Assembly (NCBI RefSeq): GCF_024734665.1
Contig: NZ_CP102931.1
Coordinates: 2,106,001-2,170,000 of the forward strand
DNA length: 64,000 nucleotides
Direction: 5' to 3'
DNA from: Variovorax paradoxus
GTDB lineage: Bacteria > Pseudomonadota > Gammaproteobacteria > Burkholderiales > Burkholderiaceae_C
The notes under the pieces were generated by a model. It ran no database searches, was not told the DNA's origin, and saw only the letters and a list, made by a program, of their open reading frames with translations. Below are positions 26,817-34,762 of this stretch, piece by piece; position 1 is the first letter of the stretch; each line of letters starts with the position of its first letter. Both the position numbers and the translations under genes were made by a program.

Positions 26817-28271
26817 ATGGCAGGACCTGCACTCTCTTCCGGACCCGACTCGCCCCGGGTCGCCGAACTCGACAGAGCGCTCGACAAGATCGGCGTCACG
26901 CGATCGCACCACACGATCATCTTTTTGATCCTCATCGGCTGCCTGTTCGACAGCTTCGAGCAGAACGCGGTGGGTATCGTGGGACCGATGCTGCGCGAGC
27001 AGTGGGGGCTCAGCGCTTCCGACATCGGCTTGCTGAACACCGTCACCTTTGCCTGCGCGGCGGTGGGGCGGATCATCTCGGGCTTCATCGCCGACCGCTA
27101 CGGCCGGCGCGTGATGCTGTCGATAGACCTGCTGCTGTTCACCCTCGGCGCAGGCATCTGCGCGATGGCGCCCAACCTGGCGGTGATGGCGCTGGGCCGC
27201 GCGGTCGTGGGGTTCGGGCTGGGCGGCGAGATCGCGATTGCCGTCACCATGCTGGCCGAGTTCTGCTCGACCAAGTTCCGCGGCACCGCTGTCGGGCTGG
27301 TGAACGTCGGCGCGGGCGGGCTCGGCAACTTCCTGGCGCCGGGCTTCGGCCTGCTGGTGTTCTGGATGTTCCCGGGCGACAACGCATGGCGCTGGCTGTT
27401 CGCCTGCCTGATGGTGCCGGCGCTGCTCGGTGCTTTCTATCGCCGCTACATCCCCGAGACGCCGCGCTTCCTGCTGTCGCAGGGCAAGGTGAAGGAAGTC
27501 AATGCGGTGTTGTCGCGACTGGCGTCGGGCAGGCTTTCGAAGAAGAACGTGCCGCAGCATCAGTACATCACCGACGATGGGCTGGCCGCGCCGAATGCCC
27601 GCGTCAAGGTGCGCGTGACCGAGATCTTTCGCGGCGCACTGGCGCGGCGGACCATTCCGCTGTGCATCACGATCTGGATGACCTACGGCGCGCAGATCTC
27701 GGTGCTCACGCTGATGCCGACCATCCTCGTCACGCTGGGCTACAGCATGTCGAAGAGCCTGCTCTTCACGATGGTGATGCAGGGCGGCAGCCTGCTGGGG
27801 GCCATCGCGGCCTCGCTGCTGGGCTTTCACTTTCCGCGCAAGCGCGTGCTGACGGCCGGCGCCGTGTGCGCCTGCCTGGCGGCGTTGACCATCGGCTTCG
27901 TTGCCAAGAGCATCGTGGTGATCCTGATTGCCGGCGCGGTGTTCCAGTTCTTCGTGCTGCTGCTCAACACGACGATCTGGATCTTTGCGCCCGAGCTGTA
28001 CCCGACCCGGGTGCGAGCCTTCGGCACGGCCTCCATTCTTGCCACTGGCACAGCGGCAGGCGCGCTGATGCCGCTGGTGGCGGGCCGGCTCTTCGATGCC
28101 TTCGGCCTGGTCGGCGTGTTCAGCCTTGCGGCCGGTATGTACGCGGTCTTCGTCGTCAGCGTGCAGAGCGTGCCCGAGACCTATGGCCAGTCGCCCGATG
28201 CGTTGCCGCTGCCGGGTGAAAGCCCTGGCGATGACGCTGCCCCGACCACGAAGATCGTGCAGCCGGGTTGA
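26817..28271 (+). CDS. MFS transporter, aromatic acid:H+ symporter (AAHS)-like
   Basis: 484 aa inner-membrane carrier with twelve predicted helices. The MFS signature ADRYGRRVML lies between helices 2 and 3 (about residue 95), and GLGGEIAIAVTMLAEFCSTKFRG in two parts around helix 5 is typical of the AAHS/sugar-acid group. FAPELYPTRVRAFG in the second half is the repeated signature. Substrate probably an organic acid or hydantoin-like compound given the next gene; not provable from sequence. 21 bases separate it from the racemase-family gene. Confidence 0.88.
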   Translation: MAGPALSSGPDSPRVAELDRALDKIGVTRSHHTIIFLILIGCLFDSFEQNAVGIVGPMLREQWGLSASDIGLLNTVTFACAAVGRIISGFIADRYGRRVMLSIDLLLFTLGAGICAMAPNLAVMALGRAVVGFGLGGEIAIAVTMLAEFCSTKFRGTAVGLVNVGAGGLGNFLAPGFGLLVFWMFPGDNAWRWLFACLMVPALLGAFYRRYIPETPRFLLSQGKVKEVNAVLSRLASGRLSKKNVPQHQYITDDGLAAPNARVKVRVTEIFRGALARRTIPLCITIWMTYGAQISVLTLMPTILVTLGYSMSKSLLFTMVMQGGSLLGAIAASLLGFHFPRKRVLTAGAVCACLAALTIGFVAKSIVVILIAGAVFQFFVLLLNTTIWIFAPELYPTRVRAFGTASILATGTAAGALMPLVAGRLFDAFGLVGVFSLAAGMYAVFVVSVQSVPETYGQSPDALPLPGESPGDDAAPTTKIVQPG

Positions 28272-28292
28272 ATTTTCAGAGAGTCCTCACGC

Positions 28293-28958
28293 ATGCAAGA
28301 AATCCTGCTGATCAACCCCAACTCGTCGTCGTCGACCACCGCCATGATGGCGAAGATCGCCAGCAGCGAGGCACCGGCCGGATGCCGCGTGACAGGCATC
28401 ACCGCGGCCGGCGGGCCGACCATGATCGTCAATGAAGACGAGCTGAATGCGGCTGCGACGGAGGTGTTGAAAGCCTGGCGTTCTGCCGCCGGCGGAAGGT
28501 GGAACGGCGTGATCGTCAGCGCCTTCGGCGATCCGGGCATAGAGCTGCTGCGCCGTGAAGCGAGCGTGCCGGTGGTCGGCATCGCCGAGGCGTCGATGCT
28601 CGCGGCCAGCGAGGGCCGCCGCCGCTTCGGTATTGCCACGGTCACGCCCGAACTGGTGTCGCCCATCGAGGGCAGGGCGGCCGCGCTGGGACTGCGCGCT
28701 CTCTACACCGGCATCCGCTTGACGCAAGGCGACCCGCGCGCGCTGGCGGCCGATCCGCAGGCGCTGGAAGACGCGCTGGCACAGGCCGTGCGGTGCTGTA
28801 TCGACGAAGACGGCGCCCAGGCGGTGATCATCGGTGGCGGCCCGCTGGGGCAGGCCGCACTGGCGCTGGCCCCACGGTTCGACGTGCCGGTGGTCGCGCC
28901 CATCTCGGCCGCCATGCGACTGCTGTGTTCGCGGCTCGCAGCAACCCGGGGAGCATGA
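28293..28958 (+). CDS. Asp/Glu/hydantoin racemase-fold protein lacking both catalytic cysteines
   Basis: 221 aa. The N-terminus LLINPNSSSSTT and the overall layout are those of the hydantoin/allantoin racemase group. In active members the two catalytic Cys lie in a CFGDPGL-like and a GCAGM-like motif; here the matching places read SAFGDPG (near residue 72) and IGGGPLG (near residue 180). The fold should bind a small carboxylate or ring compound, but two-base racemisation through Cys is not possible. A subfamily with GGGPL at this place exists as far as I remember, without clear function. Cotranscribed with the MFS carrier. Confidence 0.8.
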   Translation: MQEILLINPNSSSSTTAMMAKIASSEAPAGCRVTGITAAGGPTMIVNEDELNAAATEVLKAWRSAAGGRWNGVIVSAFGDPGIELLRREASVPVVGIAEASMLAASEGRRRFGIATVTPELVSPIEGRAAALGLRALYTGIRLTQGDPRALAADPQALEDALAQAVRCCIDEDGAQAVIIGGGPLGQAALALAPRFDVPVVAPISAAMRLLCSRLAATRGA

Positions 28959-28983
28959 GGAATGAGCACCGTGGGCGCGTTCA

Positions 28984-29580
28984 TCACAGTATCGAGCTGG
29001 AAGCGCAAGTAGCCGCTTCTGGCTGCACGATCCGCAGCCACGGCCATCGCGCCTGGTAGTCCGCAGCCTTCTTGAGAAAAAGATCGCGCATCGGGAGCAG
29101 CGGATTCATGCGAAGAATGCCCGCTGCCAGGTCGTCGAGTCCGTCGGGTGCATAGAGCGATCCGTCGGCCAGGTCGATGCCGACGCGCGTGCACGCGATG
29201 AGGTAGCGGTCGATCCCGTCGCGCGCGGACCCGAGCCGGGGGTAGGGCGACTTGAAGCGCTGTTCGTACCAGAGGTGAACGCGCGCCTGGTTCTTGACCT
29301 CCACGCTCACGCCCAGGTCGGCCACCGCTTTCTGCACGTGCTGGATCACGGCGTCTTCGGCGTCCCACGACAGGTCGGTGTCATCGAAGTAGAAGACGTC
29401 GTAGTCCTTCACTCCCCAACCGGGCGGCTTGTCGGAAAGGCGGTTCCACGTCGCCTGGAACAGGCAGCCGGCGGTCAGGAAGCCCTGGCGAAGCCCGAGG
29501 CTGGGCAGCCTTGAAAGCAGCGCGGCGTTGACTGGGTCCTGCGTGGCTTGCTCGGTCAGGCCGGTGGGTGTCAATGGCAT
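28984..29580 (-). CDS. nucleotidyltransferase family protein (COG3575/DUF925-like)
   Basis: 198 aa from ATG 29580 (MPLTPTGLTE). The core LTAGCLFQATWNRL followed by WGVKDYDVFYFDD carries the acidic pair (DYDVFYFDDTD) expected of minimal nucleotidyltransferase folds. C-terminal half has RFKSPYPRLGSARDGIDRYL and a terminal hydrophilic part. Substrate unknown. It lies 20 bases after a hairpin that ends the RidA unit, and is convergent with the racemase-family gene. Confidence 0.75.
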   Translation of the reverse strand: MPLTPTGLTEQATQDPVNAALLSRLPSLGLRQGFLTAGCLFQATWNRLSDKPPGWGVKDYDVFYFDDTDLSWDAEDAVIQHVQKAVADLGVSVEVKNQARVHLWYEQRFKSPYPRLGSARDGIDRYLIACTRVGIDLADGSLYAPDGLDDLAAGILRMNPLLPMRDLFLKKAADYQARWPWLRIVQPEAATCASSSIL

Positions 29581-29599
29581 GGTGTCGACGCAATGCAAA

Positions 29600-29629
29600 G
29601 AGGCCTGACGACCATCGCCGTCAGGCCTC
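29600..29629 (-). terminator. hairpin terminator downstream of ridA
   Basis: Perfect 11-base arms 29600-29610 and 29619-29629 (GAGGCCTGACG and its complement) with an 8-base loop. Read on the minus strand it lies 28 bases after the RidA stop and is followed by TTTG, a weak U-run. Acts most likely as terminator for the minus-strand transglutaminase/RidA unit. Confidence 0.65.
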
Positions 29630-29656
29630 GAATCGTGGAGAAGCGAAAGAAGTGGA

Positions 29657-30115
29657 TCAGCCGACTTCAGCGATCAGCTCGATCTCCACACAAGCCCCCA
29701 TCGGCACCTGCGCCACGCCGAATGCGCTGCGTGCATGCGCGCCCTTTTCAGGACCGAAGACTTCGGCAAAAAACTCGCTCGCGCCGTTGGTCACCAGATG
29801 CTGTTCGGTGAAGGTGCCGACCGAGTTGACCAGGCTCATCACCTTGACGATGCGCTTGACCTTGTTGAGGTCGCCCACGGCCGCATGCAGCGTGCCGAGC
29901 AGGTCGATGGCGATGGCGCGTGCGGCCTGCTTGCCTTCTTCGGTGCTGATGTTGGCGCCGAGCTGGCCGGCCCAGACCTTGCCATCCTTCTTCGCGATAT
30001 GGCCCGAGAGAAAAACGAGGTTGCCGGTCTGCACGAAGGGCACGTAGGCGGCTGCGGGGGCGGAGACCGGGGGCAGGGTGATGCCGAGGCTGGAAAGTTT
30101 GTCGTAAACGCTCAT
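29657..30115 (-). CDS. RidA family protein (reactive intermediate/imine deaminase-like)
   Basis: 152 aa from ATG 30115 with AAGGAG upstream. Typical YjgF/YER057c/UK114 layout: YVPFVQTGNLVFLSGHIA, a middle region AARAIAIDLLGTLHAAVGDLNKV, and the end GAHARSAFGVAQVPMGACVEIELIAEV. The usual Arg before S-A-F..A-Q-V-P-G is seen as H-A-R-S-A. RidA proteins hydrolyse enamines/imines made by PLP enzymes. The start overlaps the transglutaminase stop by 4 bases (ATGA), so it is translated with that gene. Confidence 0.92.
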   Translation of the reverse strand: MSVYDKLSSLGITLPPVSAPAAAYVPFVQTGNLVFLSGHIAKKDGKVWAGQLGANISTEEGKQAARAIAIDLLGTLHAAVGDLNKVKRIVKVMSLVNSVGTFTEQHLVTNGASEFFAEVFGPEKGAHARSAFGVAQVPMGACVEIELIAEVG

Positions 30116-31080
30116 GGAGACTCCTTGTCTTGGGAAGGCGATTGTGTCCGGGTTTGCGGCAGGCCCTCGATCACTTCCCCCACTGGCTGCACGGTCACGC
30201 CGACCCGCAGCGTGTGCCTTGCGCCGCCATGGAGTACGCCGCGCATCGGCGACACGTCGGAGTAGTCGCGGCCTATGGCGAGCGTGACATAGTCTTCTCC
30301 CGGCTGGCGGCCGTTGGTGGGGTCGAAATCGGCCCATCCGCCTGGACTGCCGACGCCCTCGGGGCCGTCGCCGGGCAGGTACACCGACACCCAGGCGTGC
30401 GAGGCGTCTGCGCCCACCAGCCGGGGCTGGCCGGGCGGCGGCTGCGTCAGCAGATAGCCGCTCACGTAGCGCGCGGGCAGGCCCATGGTGCGAAAGCACG
30501 CGATCATGATGTGGGCGAAGTCCTGGCACACGCCCTTGCGCTGCGCGAGGGCCTCGACGGCGGGGGTGTTGATCTCGGTGCTGTCGGCGTCGTACGCGAA
30601 GTCTTCGTACATACGCTCGGTGAGGTCCATCGCCACGTCGAAGGTGGGGCGGCCGGGCACGAAGCTGGCGCGCGCATAGGCCGTGAAATCGTCGTGGCGC
30701 GGCACGTAGGGCGAGGGAAAGACGAACTCCGAGGCCGCATCGAAGGTGGCGTCCTTGCGGAAGCGGAAGCGCTCGCGCACGCTCTCCCAGGGCAGCTCGC
30801 GCGCCACGGTGGCGGGCAGCACAGGCACCGAGGTTTCGACCACGCTCTCGGCCGTGACGACGAGCCGGTCGTGCGTGGCCTCCAGCGCGAAGAAGGCGCG
30901 CGTGTTGCCGTACAGGTCGGCCACCTCGCTGCGCTGCGCGGGCGCCGGCTCGATGGCGAGCTTGTGGCTCACGAGCCGCTGCGAATCGGTGGCCAGCGGC
31001 TTCAGGTGGGCGAGATGCTGCGCCGTCTCGACCGGCGGCGAGTACTCGTAGCGCGTTTCGTGGGTGACGTGAAGCAGCAT
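30112..31080 (-). CDS. transglutaminase-like cysteine protein
   Basis: 322 aa. Bacterial transglutaminase N-terminal domain (residues 1-80, beginning LLHVTHETRYEYS) followed by the papain-like core with Cys185 in KGVCQDFAH, His228 in ASHAWVSV and Asp253 in DFDPTNG, a complete triad. No signal peptide, so cytoplasmic. Proteins of this type occur with circularly permuted ATP-grasp and alpha-E genes and are predicted to cleave or transfer peptide amides. Here it lies two genes after such a fusion on the same strand, with a binding protein gene between them. Confidence 0.92.
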   Translation of the reverse strand: MLLHVTHETRYEYSPPVETAQHLAHLKPLATDSQRLVSHKLAIEPAPAQRSEVADLYGNTRAFFALEATHDRLVVTAESVVETSVPVLPATVARELPWESVRERFRFRKDATFDAASEFVFPSPYVPRHDDFTAYARASFVPGRPTFDVAMDLTERMYEDFAYDADSTEINTPAVEALAQRKGVCQDFAHIMIACFRTMGLPARYVSGYLLTQPPPGQPRLVGADASHAWVSVYLPGDGPEGVGSPGGWADFDPTNGRQPGEDYVTLAIGRDYSDVSPMRGVLHGGARHTLRVGVTVQPVGEVIEGLPQTRTQSPSQDKESP

Positions 31081-31091
31081 GGTGAACGGGC

Positions 31092-31913
31092 CTACTTCGA
31101 CTCGGCGCCGAAGTGCGAAGCGTAGATCTTGGCGTAGGTGCCGTCGGCCCGGATGCCTTCGAGGCCCTGGTTGATCCTGGCCAGCAACTCGGCGTTGCCC
31201 TTCTTCACGGCAATGCCGTACTTCTCGACCGGAAAGCTCGCGTCGCTCACGGTCTTGAAGCCGCCCGCGGTGTTGTTGGCGATGTAGTGAACCACCACGC
31301 CGTTGTCGGCCACCACGGCCTGCACGCCGCCGGCTTCGAGTTCCTTGAGCGCGAGCGGCGTCGATTCGAATCGCTTGATGGCGGTGCTCGACTTGCCCAG
31401 CAGCTTGCCCACGACCTCGTCGCCGGTGGTGCCGTTCTGCACGCCGACTTTCAGGGTCTTGATGTCATCGAACTTCGTGACGGGCGAGTCGTTCTTCACG
31501 GCGATGAGTTGCCTCGCGTCGAAATACGACTGCGAGAAATCCATCGTCTGGCGGCGCTCGTCGGTGATGGTGATGGCCGACACCAGCAGGTCGCGGTCGC
31601 CTTGGTCGAGCGCGTTGAAGATGCCTTCCCATGGCGTGTTGACGAACTTCACCTCGATGCCGGCCTTCTGCGCGACCGCCTTCACCACATCGATGTCGAA
31701 GCCCACGATCTCGCCCTTGTCGTTCTGCGATTCGAAGGGCGTGTAGGCGGCGTCGGTGCCGACCACGAGCACGCGGGCGGCGGCCGGTGGGGGCGGTGCG
31801 CTGGCTGCGGCGGGCGCGGCCGGCTCCTGCTTGCTGCAGGCCGCGATGGCGAGCGCCGCGAGCATGCCGGCGGCGGTGAGTGCGAAGCGGCGGTTGATGG
31901 CGATGCCTGACAT
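31092..31913 (-). CDS. SBP_bac_3 substrate-binding lipoprotein
   Basis: 273 aa from ATG 31913, with AAGGAGG upstream. Signal peptide with lipobox ending at Cys26 (LAIAAC), then an Ala/Pro spacer and a family 3 binding domain (VLVVGTDAAYTPFESQNDKG, FDIDVVKAVA). No permease or ATPase lies nearby, so this is an orphan binding protein, or it serves a transporter encoded elsewhere. Its place inside the transglutaminase/ATP-grasp locus, 11 bases before the transglutaminase start, suggests it captures an amino acid or amine used or released by that system. Confidence 0.9.
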   Translation of the reverse strand: MSGIAINRRFALTAAGMLAALAIAACSKQEPAAPAAASAPPPPAAARVLVVGTDAAYTPFESQNDKGEIVGFDIDVVKAVAQKAGIEVKFVNTPWEGIFNALDQGDRDLLVSAITITDERRQTMDFSQSYFDARQLIAVKNDSPVTKFDDIKTLKVGVQNGTTGDEVVGKLLGKSSTAIKRFESTPLALKELEAGGVQAVVADNGVVVHYIANNTAGGFKTVSDASFPVEKYGIAVKKGNAELLARINQGLEGIRADGTYAKIYASHFGAESK

Positions 31914-31948
31914 GGAAATGCCTCCTTGGAACTGTCTTTGTCTGGGAA

Positions 31949-34699
31949 TCAAGCTCCGACCGAGCGCAGTGATTCGGATGTCAGCGTGAAGTAGCGTGTG
32001 CCGATCGCATCGGACACATGGTAGGCGGCTGTCTCGCAGTTGGCGAGCAGCTCGACGAGGGCCGGGTAGTTGGCCTCGGGCCCCGCGGCGCAGAGGTGTT
32101 CGAGCGTCCAACTGGCCGGGTCAGGCAGCTCGTACGACAGCGCGGTCAGCTTGCCGGGCGCGCTGCCGGCCAGCCGTGCAATGCGCCCGCGCAGGGTCTG
32201 CGTGACCCATGCGAGCGAGCGCGGGTTCTCGGCGTCGAGCACCAGCAGGTCGACCATCGTGGCGACGTCGCGGCGCTGCTGGTAGCGGGCGTGGAAGGTG
32301 ATGGTGCTGTCGAACAGCGCCACCATTGCCTCGAAGCCGCTCACCTCGTGCACGGCGCCGTTGTCGAAGCCGGCCTCCAGCGCGTTCGACAAGAAGCCCA
32401 GGCGCTCGATATGGCGGCCGATGGACAGCAGCCGCCAGGCGTCGTCGCGCGTCATGCGGTCGGTCTGCGCGCCGGTCATGGCGGCCAGCGCTGTGCTGGC
32501 GGATTCGAGGGCGCGCAACGCGGCACTGCTGGCAAAGCTGCCCTCGCCAGCCTGCTCGGCCGCGCGGCGCAGGAAGTCGGTCTCGGCGCGCACGATCTGG
32601 TTCCAGTTGTCCTGCGACAGGCGCTCGCGCACGGCGGCGGCCGCTTGCCGGATGCACATCAGGCTGAAGCCCACGCTGCCGCCGCGCTCCACATCGCCCA
32701 GTTCGGCGATGAGTGCGCGTTCGAACACGCGGCGCGATTGCGGCGCGCTCGGCACTTCGGCCGGCACCAGTGCATTTCGCAGCGCCATGCGGTGCAGCCA
32801 TTCGAGCAACGGGCGCGAGGACTGGTCTTCGCTGCCCAGCAAGTTGAGCGTGAGGCGCGCAAGGCGCACGGCGTTCTCGGCACGCTCGGTGTAGCGGCCG
32901 AGCCAGAACATGTTTTCCGCGGCGCGGCTGGTAACGGGCGCGCGGTGCCGCGCGAGCGAGGCCGGCGTGGCGTGCGGCTGCAGCAGCGTGGTGCGGTCGA
33001 CCTCGCCGTGGGTCTGCACCCACACGTCGGCGCTGCTGCCGCCCCGTTGCATCGACGCGATCTGCGCATCGGGCCCCGCAAGCCGGGCCAGGCCGCCGGG
33101 CAGCACGCGCCACGACTGCGCGCCGTCGCTCACCGCGAACACGCGCAGCAGTACTGCGCGCGGCGCGATGTGGCCCGGGCCCATGTCGTTGGCCCAGGTG
33201 GGCATCTGCGACAGCGGCTGGTAGCCCTGCACGGTGTGCACGTCGCCCTCGCGCACGATGCGGCCGGCCCATTCGTCGAGCTCGCGCCGGCCGAGCTGGC
33301 TGCCGAGCACGGCGTCGAAGCTGGCGCGGCCGTCGAAGCCGGGGTAGGTGGGCTTGATGGCGCAGTCGGCCAGTTGGGGCAGCACCGATTCGAGCGCGGC
33401 GCGTTCGCCGCACCACCAGGTGGGCAGCGCGGGCAGCTTGAGTTTTTCGCCGATCAGTCGGCGCGCCAGCCCCGGCAAAAAGCCGAGCAGCGCGGGCGAT
33501 TCGAGGAACGCCGAGCCTGGCATGTTGGCCACCAGCACGTTGCCGGCGCGAATGGCCTGCAGCAGGCCGGGCACGCCGAGTGTGGAGTCGGGGCGCAGCT
33601 CCAGCGGGTCGAGGAACTGGTCGTCGAGCCGCTTGATGAGGCCGTGCACCGGGCGCAGGCCCTGCAGCGTCTTGAGGTACAGCCGCTGGTCGCGCACCGT
33701 GAGGTCGCTGCCTTCGACCAGCGTGATGCCCAGGTAGCGCGCAAGGTACGCGTGCTCGAAATAGGTTTCGTTGTACGGGCCGGGCGTGAGAAGCGCGATG
33801 TGCGGCGGAACGCCGGCCGGGCACATGCGCTGCAGGCCTTCCATCATGGCGCTGTAGGTGGCGGCCAGGCGCTGCACGTGCAGCGCCTCGAAGGCCTGCG
33901 GAAACTGCCGCGTGATGGCGAGGCGGTTTTCAAGCAGGTAGCCCAGGCCCGAGGGCGCCTGCGTGCGCTGCGAGACCACCCACCAGTTGCCGTCGGGACC
34001 GCGCGCGAGGTCGAAGGCGGTGATGTGCAGCCAGGTGTCGCCCGGCGGCTTCACGCCGTGCAGCGCGCGCAGGTAGCCGGGGTGGCCGCGCACCAGCGCC
34101 GGGGGAATGAGCCCTTCGGCCAGCAACTGCTGCGGGCCGTAGACGTCGGCCATCACGCGGTCGAGCACGCGCACGCGCTGCAGCACGCCGGCCTCGATCT
34201 GGCTCCAGCTTTCGGGCGAGACGATCAGCGGGAACAGGTCGAGCGACCAAGGCCGCTGCGGGCCATTGGCGTCGGCGTACACGTTGTAGGTGACGCCGTT
34301 GTCGCGGATCTGCCGCTCGAGGCTGGCCGCGCGCCGGGGCAGGTCATTGAAGCCGCCCGGGCCGAGTTGTTCGAAGAAGGCGTTCCAGGCGGGCGTGAGC
34401 GGCGGTTGTTCGCCGGAGGGCCCCTGTGTCTGCGTCTGCGATTGAGACTGCGACGACTGCGATTGGGACTGCGACTGCCCAGCGGCCGGTGGCCGTTCGC
34501 CCGCGGCGTCGTACAGCAGCGGGGCGGGCGCAGGGGCTGGCGCAGCCCCCGGCACTGGTCGCACAGGCGCTACCGCCGTGGCTTGCCCACGCAGTTCATC
34601 GAAATGGCCGGGCAGGGCGGGCGGGGCGAGCGCCGACGCCAGGGCCGCTGGAAACTCCAGTGCCTGGGCGTCGAACAGGGATTCGTTCAAAGGTTCCAC
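31949..34699 (-). CDS. fusion of circularly permuted type 2 ATP-grasp and alpha-E domain
   Basis: 916 aa. Residues 1-100 are low complexity with a Gln-Ser repeat tract (75-92). Residues about 105-590 are the circularly permuted ATP-grasp; about 595-916 the all-helical alpha-E domain, starting FWLGRYTERAENAVRLARL. Compared with the unfused homolog at 41960 the acidic metal motif LEDN is VSQR (242-245) and the Gly-rich loop after the lysine (Lys449) is PGFDGR instead of GAGGYG. The shared PGGL.R segment is kept. The domain is therefore probably inactive as a ligase or uses a changed chemistry. Function of the whole family is unproven; it is predicted to make or modify peptides. Confidence 0.9.
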   Translation of the reverse strand: MEPLNESLFDAQALEFPAALASALAPPALPGHFDELRGQATAVAPVRPVPGAAPAPAPAPLLYDAAGERPPAAGQSQSQSQSSQSQSQTQTQGPSGEQPPLTPAWNAFFEQLGPGGFNDLPRRAASLERQIRDNGVTYNVYADANGPQRPWSLDLFPLIVSPESWSQIEAGVLQRVRVLDRVMADVYGPQQLLAEGLIPPALVRGHPGYLRALHGVKPPGDTWLHITAFDLARGPDGNWWVVSQRTQAPSGLGYLLENRLAITRQFPQAFEALHVQRLAATYSAMMEGLQRMCPAGVPPHIALLTPGPYNETYFEHAYLARYLGITLVEGSDLTVRDQRLYLKTLQGLRPVHGLIKRLDDQFLDPLELRPDSTLGVPGLLQAIRAGNVLVANMPGSAFLESPALLGFLPGLARRLIGEKLKLPALPTWWCGERAALESVLPQLADCAIKPTYPGFDGRASFDAVLGSQLGRRELDEWAGRIVREGDVHTVQGYQPLSQMPTWANDMGPGHIAPRAVLLRVFAVSDGAQSWRVLPGGLARLAGPDAQIASMQRGGSSADVWVQTHGEVDRTTLLQPHATPASLARHRAPVTSRAAENMFWLGRYTERAENAVRLARLTLNLLGSEDQSSRPLLEWLHRMALRNALVPAEVPSAPQSRRVFERALIAELGDVERGGSVGFSLMCIRQAAAAVRERLSQDNWNQIVRAETDFLRRAAEQAGEGSFASSAALRALESASTALAAMTGAQTDRMTRDDAWRLLSIGRHIERLGFLSNALEAGFDNGAVHEVSGFEAMVALFDSTITFHARYQQRRDVATMVDLLVLDAENPRSLAWVTQTLRGRIARLAGSAPGKLTALSYELPDPASWTLEHLCAAGPEANYPALVELLANCETAAYHVSDAIGTRYFTLTSESLRSVGA
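34424..34477. repeat. hexanucleotide-like repeat encoding a Ser-Gln tract
   Basis: Imperfect tandem GACTGC/GATTGC units encode alternating Gln and Ser (residues 75-92) in the N-terminal linker of the ATP-grasp/alpha-E fusion. Such a tract can change length by slippage. Confidence 0.75.
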
Positions 34700-34762
34700 A
34701 GGAGGGGGATTGTCACACTGCCGTCACGGGTATCCGCGCCGGGCAGTGTGCTAAATGTCCCC

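Noticed and set aside
28959..28983. Terminator between the racemase-family and nucleotidyltransferase genes
   Set aside because: Only 25 bases remain between the convergent stops and no stem of useful length is visible.
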